Part shown: in pieces, positions 26,233 to 33,696 of the stretch
How the letters are laid out: every line of letters starts with the position of its first letter
Numbering within the stretch: position 1 is the stretch's first letter
NCBI GenBank assembly: GCA_044222685.1
Contig: JBGAMU010000013.1
Location: 5,697-69,696, forward strand
Direction of reading: 5' to 3'
Length of the DNA: 64,000 nucleotides
From: JAEUPI01 sp044222685
GTDB taxonomy: Bacteria; Pseudomonadota; Gammaproteobacteria; Burkholderiales; Burkholderiaceae_C
Made by a program: the position numbers and the translations under genes
The notes under the pieces: model-generated
The model's input: the letters and a program-made list of their open reading frames with translations, nothing else
Databases searched by the model: none
Told to the model about the DNA's origin: nothing

Positions 26233-26585
26233 CTCGCCGCAACGACCGCCGCGCGCGCGGGCATGCCGCCTACTGGGCATTTCGGCTGCAGCGCGTGTCG
26301 GGCGTGCTCCTGGCGCTCTTCCTGCCGCTGCACTTCGCCGCGCTCGGTGTTGCGCTACGCGGCGAGATCGCCTTCGACTCACTGCTGCGCTACACGGATG
26401 ATCCGCTTCTGAAGGTGGGCGAATGGGTGCTTGTCGTGCTGTTGAGCCTGCACCTGCTCGGCGGGCTGCGAGTCCTGGCCCTCGAGTTCCTGCCATGGTC
26501 GGGACCGCATAAGGACTGGATTGCCGCCGCAGCGGCCGGTGCATTTGCCACCGGCCTCGCGTTCGCGCTTGCTTTGATCGGTTGA
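26229..26585 (+). CDS. Dehydrogenase membrane anchor subunit (SdhD-like)
   Basis: This 118-residue protein has three predicted membrane helices: YWAFRLQRVSGVLLALFLPL onward, VGEWVLVVLLSLHLLGGLRVL, and the C-terminal AAAAGAFATGLAFALALI. His residues in PLHFAAL and SLHLLGG are candidate haem ligands, and the RxSG motif (LQRVSGVLL) is typical of quinone-site helices of SdhC/FrdC-type anchors. ATG 26229 overlaps the previous stop (ATGA). Confidence 0.78.
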   Translation: MTRRNDRRARGHAAYWAFRLQRVSGVLLALFLPLHFAALGVALRGEIAFDSLLRYTDDPLLKVGEWVLVVLLSLHLLGGLRVLALEFLPWSGPHKDWIAAAAAGAFATGLAFALALIG

Positions 26586-26586
26586 C

Positions 26587-28296
26587 ATGAGACGGCTACA
26601 CACCGACATCCTGATCCTCGGCGCCGGGGGCGCGGGCCTGTTCGCTGCGCTGCATGCCCACCAGGCCGACCCGTCGCTGTCGATCGTCATCGCGGTCAAG
26701 GGGTTGCTCGGTAAGTCGGGCTGCACGCGGATGGTTCAGGGCGGCTACAACGTAGCGCTCGCACCAGGCGATTCCGTCGAGCGACACTTCATGGATACCA
26801 TCGAAGGCAGCAAGTGGCTCGCGAACCAGGAGCTTGCTTGGACTCTGGTCGAAGGCGCTATCGTGCGCGTGCGCGAACTCGAGAACGAGCTCGGCTGCTT
26901 CTTCGACCGCAACCCCGACGGGTCGCTTCACCACAAGGCCTTTGCGGGCCAAAGTTTCGATCGCACAGTCCACAAAGGTGACCTGACTGGCATTGAAATC
27001 ATCAACCGGCTGGCTGAGCAGGTGTGGGCGCGCGGCATCGGGCGGCTCGAGGAACACCGTGCGGTCGACCTTATCAAGACCGCCGACGGCAGCGCCCTGG
27101 CTGGCGTGCTCATGATCGACATCCGCTCGGGAGAGTTCGTATTGGTGCAGGCGAAGGCGGTGTTGCTGGCCACCGGTGGCGGGCCGACGATGTACCGCTA
27201 TCACACGCCGTCGGGCGACAAGAGCTGCGATGGCATGGCAATGGCGTTGCGCGCCGGCCTGCGGCTGCGCGACATGGAGATGGTGCAGTTCCATCCAACT
27301 GGACTCCTGGCCGGTGCCGACACGCGAATGACTGGCACTGTGCTCGAGGAAGGCCTGCGCGGCGCCGGCGGGCACCTGCTGAACGGCGACGCGGAACGAT
27401 TCATGCAGCGGTACGACTCGCACGGTGAACGTGCCACGCGCGACATTGTGTCGCGGGCGATATTCGCCGAGATGCGCGCAGGCCGCACCAGCCCGAACGG
27501 TGGCGTTTTCATACAAATGAGTCATCTGGGTGTTGAACAGGTGACGCGGCAGTTCAAGGGCATGGTCGAACGTTGCGCAGACTGCGGCTTCGATCTGGCA
27601 GGTGGCCGCGTCGAGGTGGTGCCGACGGCGCACTACATGATGGGCGGCGTGATCTTTGACGCCGACACCACGACCGCGCTGCCAGGCCTGTTCGCCGCCG
27701 GCGAGGACACTGGGGGCGTCCACGGCGCGAATCGGCTTGGCGGCAACGGTGTCGCCAATTCGACCGTCTTTGGTGGCATCGCTGGCGACACGATGGCACG
27801 TTGGGTACGCGTGCACGGCGAGCTGCGCGAGCCAGACTCCGATGCCTTGAGAGTCGCTGTCGATGCGCACGAGCGGCCACTGCGGCAAACCGTGGGCGAC
27901 CTTGATGCTGTGCGACGCCAGTTGCAGGGTGCAATGTGGGACGACGTAGGCATCGCCCGGCACGAGCAGGGGCTGCTTCGTGCGACCACTGCGTTGGCCG
28001 AAATGGACGCTGAGCTCGACCGTATCGGCGTCGACGGCCGCGACCGCGCGTTCAATGTAGCTTGGCATGAGTGGCTCAACTTGAAGAGCCTCATTCAGGT
28101 GTCGCGCGTGATTGCCGCAGCGGCGCTGGCGCGTGAGGACTCCCGCGGCGCCCACTATCGCGAGGACTTCACTGATGCGGGCGACCTCGAGAACTCGACC
28201 TACACCATCGTGTCTCAGCGCGGAGCCACCATCTCGGTTGCCCACGAGTCGGTGCGCTTCACCCGCGTGCGGCCCGGCGAGTCGCTGCTGCGCTGA
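26587..28296 (+). CDS. Succinate/fumarate dehydrogenase-like flavoprotein subunit, non-covalent FAD type
   Basis: The 569-residue protein has FAD-binding ILGAGGAGLFAALHA (10-24), active-site VQFHPTGLL, the proton-path GERATRDIVSRAI, substrate His in TAHYMMGGV and C-terminal GANRLGGNGVANSTVFG. It oxidises a succinate-like diacid or reduces the corresponding unsaturated acid. The His that carries covalent FAD in canonical SdhA/FrdA (SHTxxAQGG) is replaced by Cys46 in GCTRMVQGG, so FAD is probably non-covalent. That lowers the flavin potential in known cases and hints at a substrate or direction other than plain succinate oxidation. It begins one base after the previous stop codon. Confidence 0.9.
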   Translation: MRRLHTDILILGAGGAGLFAALHAHQADPSLSIVIAVKGLLGKSGCTRMVQGGYNVALAPGDSVERHFMDTIEGSKWLANQELAWTLVEGAIVRVRELENELGCFFDRNPDGSLHHKAFAGQSFDRTVHKGDLTGIEIINRLAEQVWARGIGRLEEHRAVDLIKTADGSALAGVLMIDIRSGEFVLVQAKAVLLATGGGPTMYRYHTPSGDKSCDGMAMALRAGLRLRDMEMVQFHPTGLLAGADTRMTGTVLEEGLRGAGGHLLNGDAERFMQRYDSHGERATRDIVSRAIFAEMRAGRTSPNGGVFIQMSHLGVEQVTRQFKGMVERCADCGFDLAGGRVEVVPTAHYMMGGVIFDADTTTALPGLFAAGEDTGGVHGANRLGGNGVANSTVFGGIAGDTMARWVRVHGELREPDSDALRVAVDAHERPLRQTVGDLDAVRRQLQGAMWDDVGIARHEQGLLRATTALAEMDAELDRIGVDGRDRAFNVAWHEWLNLKSLIQVSRVIAAAALAREDSRGAHYREDFTDAGDLENSTYTIVSQRGATISVAHESVRFTRVRPGESLLR

Positions 28297-28305
28297 GGTG
28301 TGCGC

Positions 28306-29049
28306 TCAAGCCAATACGATCAGCGCCGACAGCACCATCAGCAACCACAATGTGATGCGACGAAAACGTTCGTCGGAGGTGTGTTGAAACCATCGGCCGC
28401 CAACCCAGACGCCCAGGGCGAAGCCGGGGGCAAGCAGCAACGCCTGGGCTGCACCGGGTAGGCCGAGCAGTCCTCGGCTGACGAGCATGACAAGCCCCGC
28501 CGCCGAGATCAGCACGACGTACAGTGTCATGTTGGCGCGCGTCACTGCGACGGGATCCGGGCCTGAAAGCAAGTACAGGATCACCGGTGGTCCGCCCATG
28601 CCCGTGGCGCCGAGCAGCGTGCCGCTGAACGTCCCGAGAGCGACCGATGGGCCTACTCCGTGCCCACCGCGGTGGCGCACGCCTCGCAACAGCAGCAGCG
28701 CAAAGACGACCACGGTCGCAGCGATTCCGCGGCGCAGCCACAACTGATCCGCGTGTGCAAGCACCCAGCCACCAATTGGAACCGCCGCGCATGCGGCCAA
28801 ACCGATTGGCGTCAACACGCTCCAACTCGCACGCCGGCTCGCGTCGGGCAGCATCGACGCACCAGCGAAGGCCTCGAGCAGCAGCACCACTGGTACCGCC
28901 TGCTGGGGACCAAACAGCAACGCCAGCGGAGGTGTCATCACCATCGCGCCGCCGAACCCCGTCAATCCACGCACCAGCCCTGCGGTCAGCGCGATACCGA
29001 TTGCCAGCGCCTGCAAAGGCGCGAATGGCAGCTCGGACCACGTCGCCAT
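28306..29049 (-). CDS. TauE/SafE-family membrane transporter
   Basis: The 247-residue protein is hydrophobic throughout with about eight segments. It has the TauE/SafE features RGLTGFGGAMVMTPPLALLFGPQQAVPVVLL and GTFSGTLLGATGMGGPPVILYLLSG, an internal duplication. These proteins export sulfite, sulfoacetate or organic anions. It lies on the minus strand, 12 bases downstream of the carboxyltransferase gene at 29062, so the two are probably co-transcribed. Export of an acid or sulfite product is possible; the substrate is unknown. Confidence 0.88.
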   Translation of the reverse strand: MATWSELPFAPLQALAIGIALTAGLVRGLTGFGGAMVMTPPLALLFGPQQAVPVVLLLEAFAGASMLPDASRRASWSVLTPIGLAACAAVPIGGWVLAHADQLWLRRGIAATVVVFALLLLRGVRHRGGHGVGPSVALGTFSGTLLGATGMGGPPVILYLLSGPDPVAVTRANMTLYVVLISAAGLVMLVSRGLLGLPGAAQALLLAPGFALGVWVGGRWFQHTSDERFRRITLWLLMVLSALIVLA

Positions 29050-29061
29050 TTGCGCCTCCCC

Positions 29062-30537
29062 TCAGGCCGCAAAGTGCATCTCGGTGCCAGCGAAGCGCAA
29101 CCGCGCGCCGCGCAGGTCGCGACGTTCGCCAATGTGGCGGATCAACTCTCGCAGCGGCGTGGTCTCAAATTCGTAGGCGGGCTGTGCTCGCGCGAGCGGC
29201 GCGAGCAGTCTGCGGTCGTAGAACGCCGCCAGCAGCATCTCCTCGTCGCTGGCCGTCGCGCCGAGTTCGCGGCGCAGCCGGGGCAGCGCCGGCTGAAGGC
29301 GATCGCCGACGCGGCCCTCAAACCGCTCGTCGTTCCGGATCGCGGCGCGCTCAAGAAACTCAGGCGACGGCGAGGCCGCCAGCCGACCGTATCGTCCTGC
29401 AGCGTACTTGCGCACCTCGTCAGGAATCGTCTTGTAGCGTTCGCCGCTGACGACGTTAAGCACCGCCTGGGTGACGATGTACTGCGCGAACGGGCTGACG
29501 AGGATCGGATAGCCGAGATCCTCGCGCACGTGGCCCACCTCCTCGAGAATCTGTGGCAGCCGATGCTCCATGCCCATCGTCGCCAGCTGCGACTTCAGGT
29601 TCGAGATCATCCCGCCTGGCACCTGGTGGGCGTACAGCGCCGGGTCGTGACGCGCGACGACGCCGCGCGGCTTGCCCTCACGCTCGGCCAGCCAGTCGAA
29701 GTAGCCCGACGTCTGTGCCAGCGCCGCCCGGTCGATGCCGGACGAGCGGCCGTCGAAACGGGCACGCGCCTCGATGTCCTCGGCGGCCGGCAGCGATGCG
29801 CCGTTGGCAAGCGGCCGCACTGCCGTGTGCCCGTAGCGGAAGCCGGCGCGGATCGCCTGCGTGTACACCTGCGGTGCCAGCCCCGACTGGCAGTGCGAGT
29901 GCAGCTGCAGCGGCGTTGTCCCTGCCGCAGCGACGATCGTCGGGAACAGCGTAGCTGCGCGCTCGGGGGTCAGCAGGCCGGTCGGATCCTTGATTGCCAG
30001 ATAGTCGCAGCCCAGCGCGCGCAGCTCGCGCGCGCGATCGGCGTAGTACGCATCGGTGTGCACAGGACTCAGCGTGTAGGTGATCATGCCGTTGACCTGC
30101 ATGCCGACGGCGTGTGCGGCGTGGATCGACGATTCGACGTTGCGGTTGTCGTTCAGGGCGTCATACACCGTCAGCACGCGCACTCCGAGTCGCGCCAAAA
30201 GCTGCGCGTTGAGAGTGACGACGTCGTCGGGGAACAGTTCGAACGTGTACAGGCTTTGACCCCGAGTCAGGGCGTCGCAGGGCGTACCCAGCCGTTCGCA
30301 CAACAACGCGACGCGCCGGTAGGGATTCTCGTGCAGGAAGCGCACGCAGACGTCAAATACCGCACCGCCAAGGACATTGACGATCGCATAGCCGACGCGG
30401 TCTATGCCAGAGAGAATGGGCGTCATCATCGCGGTAGTCATCCGTGTCGCCCACAGGCACTGGTGGGCGTCTCGCAGGGTGACGTCGATCAGGCCGAACG
30501 GTTCGGTGCTCGTCGCATTGCGGAGGATTGGGTTCAA
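29062..30537 (-). CDS. Biotin-dependent carboxyltransferase subunit 1 (pyruvate carboxylase B/OadA-like)
   Basis: This is a DRE-TIM metallolyase-type carboxyltransferase of about 491 residues. It has IDVTLRDAHQCLWATRM at the start, the carboxylated-Lys motif LAIKDPTGLLTPERA, metal-binding HSHCQSGLAPQ, and the C-terminal helper domain VPGGMISNLKSQLATMGMEHRL. It has no biotinyl domain. The catalytic Thr of pyruvate carboxylase is Ala (PLANGASLP). A start is hard to fix: TTG 30537 with GGGA upstream aligns with the paralogues, while an ATG at 30642 gives a longer form. It is strongly similar to the subunit at 32234 and less so to that at 37572. Confidence 0.85.
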   Translation of the reverse strand: MNPILRNATSTEPFGLIDVTLRDAHQCLWATRMTTAMMTPILSGIDRVGYAIVNVLGGAVFDVCVRFLHENPYRRVALLCERLGTPCDALTRGQSLYTFELFPDDVVTLNAQLLARLGVRVLTVYDALNDNRNVESSIHAAHAVGMQVNGMITYTLSPVHTDAYYADRARELRALGCDYLAIKDPTGLLTPERAATLFPTIVAAAGTTPLQLHSHCQSGLAPQVYTQAIRAGFRYGHTAVRPLANGASLPAAEDIEARARFDGRSSGIDRAALAQTSGYFDWLAEREGKPRGVVARHDPALYAHQVPGGMISNLKSQLATMGMEHRLPQILEEVGHVREDLGYPILVSPFAQYIVTQAVLNVVSGERYKTIPDEVRKYAAGRYGRLAASPSPEFLERAAIRNDERFEGRVGDRLQPALPRLRRELGATASDEEMLLAAFYDRRLLAPLARAQPAYEFETTPLRELIRHIGERRDLRGARLRFAGTEMHFAA

Positions 30538-30703
30538 AGATGGTTCCCGTTGGGTTGTACGCCGGAAGCTCGGCAGGTCCGTGTCAGCGATGCCACGGTC
30601 GACGCGGCGCCCGAGGATTGCACACATGCCGCTCGCCGACAATTGAGGCCGCGCCCAAGGCCGCCGCGAAGAGGCGGGACAGACTCATCCACAGGAGTGC
30701 ACC

Positions 30704-31537
30704 ATGACCACGCCCGTCATCATTACCGTCGCCATCACCGGTGCGCTGCCGCGCAAGAAGGACAACCCGGCAGTGCCGGTCACGCCGAGTGAGCAGATCG
30801 AGTCTACCCATGAGGCGTTCGATGCCGGTGCGTCGCTCGTGCATGTGCACGTGCGCGCCCCGGACGAGTCGCCGTCGTCCGACCCCATGCTGTTCGCACA
30901 GGTAATGGAGGGCGTCCGCAAGCATTGCCCGGGGATGATCGTGCAGTTCTCGACTGGCGGTCGCGGCCGAGATCAGGCTGCGCGCGGGGCGATGCTGCAC
31001 CTGAAACCCGACATGGCGTCGCTCGCCACTGGTTCGGTCAACTTTCCAACGCAGATTTACGAGAACCCCCCCGACTTCGTCGAAGGCCTGGCGCGCACCA
31101 TGCAGCAGAACGGCATCAAGCCTGAGATCGAGGTGTTCGACTTGGCGATGCTCTACAACGCCGCGACGCTAGCAAAGAAGGGACTGATCCCGGAGCGGCC
31201 GCACGTTCAGTTCGTCATGGGCATTCCGAACGCGATGCCCATGCGGCCGTCCGTCTTCCACTTCCTGCGCTCGGAACTGACCGAGGTGCTGCCAGGCGCG
31301 ACATGGGTTGCCGCCGGTATTGCTCGACACCAGTGGGAGGTCAACGAACTGTGTCTAGCGCACGGCGGCCACTGTCGCACCGGCCTTGAAGACAACACGC
31401 GCTTCGACGCCACTCGGCTTGCGGCGAGCAATGCCGAACTTGTGAAGAAGATCGTCGATGCCTGCTCGCGCTACGGCCGTCGTCCGGCCACGCCGGCCGA
31501 GTCGCGGGCCATCCTTGGGCTACAGCCGGTCGGCTGA
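30704..31537 (+). CDS. Beta-keto acid cleavage enzyme (BKACE, DUF849)
   Basis: This 277-residue TIM-barrel protein is a member of the BKACE family, which converts a beta-keto acid plus acetyl-CoA into acetoacetate and a new CoA ester using Zn. It shows TVAITGALPRKKDNPAVPVTP at the N terminus, the zinc ligands His47 and His49 in VHVHVR, and VEVFD-type EIEVFDLAML. The C terminus has GGHCRTGLEDNTRF, which supplies substrate contacts. It is divergent from carboxyltransferase 1 and upstream of the carrier-protein operon. It could process the keto acid made by carboxylation of a ketone; this is inference. Confidence 0.9.
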   Translation: MTTPVIITVAITGALPRKKDNPAVPVTPSEQIESTHEAFDAGASLVHVHVRAPDESPSSDPMLFAQVMEGVRKHCPGMIVQFSTGGRGRDQAARGAMLHLKPDMASLATGSVNFPTQIYENPPDFVEGLARTMQQNGIKPEIEVFDLAMLYNAATLAKKGLIPERPHVQFVMGIPNAMPMRPSVFHFLRSELTEVLPGATWVAAGIARHQWEVNELCLAHGGHCRTGLEDNTRFDATRLAASNAELVKKIVDACSRYGRRPATPAESRAILGLQPVG

Positions 31538-31613
31538 CGCTGCGCACGTTCGCCGCCTGGCCTGCGCCCGCGCGGCGCTCCGCGACTAAAGATTTCATTG
31601 AGGCGGCGACAAT

Positions 31614-31655
31614 AAATACTCGCTTTCTGCTTGCGAATCGCAACCCCATAATCGG
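31614..31655 (+). promoter_or_regulatory. Conserved 42-bp upstream element, copy B
   Basis: AAATACTCGCTTTCTGC at the left end and CCCCATAATCGG at the right end match copy C at the same spacing, ending 60 bases before the biotin carrier start. CATAAT at 31647-31652 is a -10-like hexamer without a good -35, as expected for an activator-dependent promoter. Confidence 0.55.
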
Positions 31656-31714
31656 TTCAGGGCCACTTGCTGGGCCCGTAAGCAGGCACCGATCGGCCGC
31701 AGGAGACCAGGCGA

Positions 31715-32227
31715 GTGAGCAAAGAGATCCTCACGTATGACGACCTGTTGCAGATCGTCGAGCTGATCAAGTCCGCGGAAGCCTTTTCCGAGTTCCATCT
31801 GAAGGTCGGCGACATCGAGCTCAACCTGAGCAAGTCGCGCGACGGTGCGGCGCCGTCGACGATGGGCGCGCCGGTGGTCGCCAAAGCCGCTGCCGCGGCG
31901 GCACCGGTCGCGGCGGCGCAGCCGCAGGCTCCGGCCGCCGCAGTGCCGGTCACGGCGCCCAGGAAGGTCGATGTGCCGGCCGGCGCCGTGGTGATCGCAG
32001 CACCCATGGTCGGCACGTTCTATCGCAGCCCTGAGCCGGGTGCGCGGCCGTTCGTCGAGGTCGGCGACCGCGTCGAGCCGGACACCACTGTCTGCATCAT
32101 CGAAGTGATGAAGCTGATGAACTCAATTGCCGCTGGTCGTCGCGGCCGGGTGACGCAGGTGCTGGTCGCCGACGCCGAGGCTGTCCAAATGGGCCAGCAG
32201 CTGATCATCATTGACTCTACGGTCTGA
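31715..32227 (+). CDS. Biotin carboxyl carrier protein (AccB-like)
   Basis: The 170-residue protein starts at GTG 31715 with AGGAG nine bases upstream. It has an N-terminal helical segment like AccB (LTYDDLLQIVELIKSAEAFSEFHLKV), an Ala/Pro-rich flexible linker (45-85), and a biotinyl domain whose EVMKLMNS motif carries the biotinylated Lys133. It is the only carrier protein in the window. It heads an operon with carboxyltransferase 2 and must serve up to three carboxyltransferases. The biotin carboxylase partner at 49560 lies in another operon with the same upstream element. Confidence 0.93.
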   Translation: MSKEILTYDDLLQIVELIKSAEAFSEFHLKVGDIELNLSKSRDGAAPSTMGAPVVAKAAAAAAPVAAAQPQAPAAAVPVTAPRKVDVPAGAVVIAAPMVGTFYRSPEPGARPFVEVGDRVEPDTTVCIIEVMKLMNSIAAGRRGRVTQVLVADAEAVQMGQQLIIIDSTV

Positions 32228-32233
32228 CGAGGC

Positions 32234-33685
32234 ATGGCTGATCGCCTCGGCTTCATCGATGTCACGCTGCGCGACGGTCATCAGTGTCTGTGGGCGACGC
32301 GGATGACCACCGCGATGATGGCGCCGATTGTTTCGACGATCGATCGTGCCGGTTACGACCTCGTCAACGTGCTTGGCGGCGCGGTTTTCGATGTCTGCGT
32401 GCGCTACCTGCACGAGGATCCGTGGCGCCGCGTTCAGATGTTATGCAGCCGGCTCGCAACGCCGTGCGACACCTTTCTGCGCGGACAAAGCCTGTACACG
32501 TTCGAGCTCTTTCCCGACGACATCGTCGCGCTGAACGCGCAGGTGCTCGCGCGCAACGGCATGTCCAACGTCACGGTCTACGACGCGATCAACGACACGC
32601 GAAACCTCGAGGTGGTGATCTCGTCGGCACTCGACGCCGGCATGGGCGTGACCGCAGTCGTGGTCTACACAGTCAGTCCGGTGCACACCGACGCCTACTA
32701 CGTCGAACGTATCGGCGAGCTGCTGGCGCTCGGCGCTGGTCGCGTTGGTATCAAGGATCCGACCGGTCTGCTAACGCCGGAGCGGGCGCGCACGTTGTTT
32801 CCGGCGGTCGCGGCGGCCGCTGGAGCGGCCAAGGTCGAGCTCCATTCGCACTGTCAGTCGGGGCTGGCGCCACAGGTCTACCGCGAGGCGATCCGCTGCG
32901 GCTTCGACCGCGTGCACACCGCGGTCGAGCCGCTCGCCAACGGCGCGTCGTTGCCCTCTGTGCAAGAGATTGTGGCCTACGCGGGGGAGCTCGGCGTTTC
33001 GACCTCGCTCGACTTGGCTGCGGTGGGCGAGATCAGCGGCTACTTCGACTGGCTGTGCCTGCGCGAGAGTAAGCCGCGCGGTCGTGTCGTGCCATTCGAT
33101 CCGGCGCTGTACTCGCACCAGGTTCCAGGCGGGATGATCTCGAACCTGAAGTCGCAGCTGGCGACGATGGGCATGGAGCATCGGCTGCCACAGATTCTCG
33201 AGGAGGTGGGCCGCGTGCGCGAGGATCTCGGCTATCCGATCCTCGTCAGCCCGTTCGCGCAGTACGTCGTCACGCAAGCCGTGATCAACGTGATTGGTGG
33301 TGAGCGGTACAAGACGATTCCCGACGAGGTTCGCAAGTACGCGATGGGGTACTACGGTCGTCTTGCAGCGCCACCGTCGGGCGAGTTCCTAGAGCGCGCG
33401 CAAACCGAGCCGGGCGTGCTGGCGGCCCAGCGCTCGGGCGCGCACGTCGAGCCATGGGTACCCCGGCTGCGGCGCGAGCTCGGGCCCCACGCCACCGACG
33501 AAGACATCCTGATGGCTGCCTTCTACAGCGCCGAGCTGCTGGCGCCGGTGAAGGCCGCCCGCGCCGCGCCGCTGCGCGGACGCACGTCGCCGATCCAGGA
33601 GCTGGTCGGTTATCTGCAAGGCAAGCCCGAGCTGCGGAACCTGCGACTGCGTTTCGCCGGCGCCGAATTGAGCGTCGCGCACTAG
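32234..33685 (+). CDS. Biotin-dependent carboxyltransferase subunit 2 (pyruvate carboxylase B/OadA-like)
   Basis: The 483-residue protein has a carboxyltransferase TIM barrel with metal Asp9 in IDVTLRDGHQ, Lys174 in GIKDPTGLLTPERA (the lysine normally carboxylated) and metal ligands His204/His206 in HSHCQSG. The conserved C-terminal domain of PYC/OadA follows (330-470). Thr882-equivalent is Ala238 (PLANGASLPS). It starts six bases after the carrier gene, the expected partner. Pyruvate or oxaloacetate specificity cannot be assumed because of the Ala substitution and because the neighbours are catabolic. Confidence 0.88.
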   Translation: MADRLGFIDVTLRDGHQCLWATRMTTAMMAPIVSTIDRAGYDLVNVLGGAVFDVCVRYLHEDPWRRVQMLCSRLATPCDTFLRGQSLYTFELFPDDIVALNAQVLARNGMSNVTVYDAINDTRNLEVVISSALDAGMGVTAVVVYTVSPVHTDAYYVERIGELLALGAGRVGIKDPTGLLTPERARTLFPAVAAAAGAAKVELHSHCQSGLAPQVYREAIRCGFDRVHTAVEPLANGASLPSVQEIVAYAGELGVSTSLDLAAVGEISGYFDWLCLRESKPRGRVVPFDPALYSHQVPGGMISNLKSQLATMGMEHRLPQILEEVGRVREDLGYPILVSPFAQYVVTQAVINVIGGERYKTIPDEVRKYAMGYYGRLAAPPSGEFLERAQTEPGVLAAQRSGAHVEPWVPRLRRELGPHATDEDILMAAFYSAELLAPVKAARAAPLRGRTSPIQELVGYLQGKPELRNLRLRFAGAELSVAH

Positions 33686-33696
33686 GCCAGACCGAC

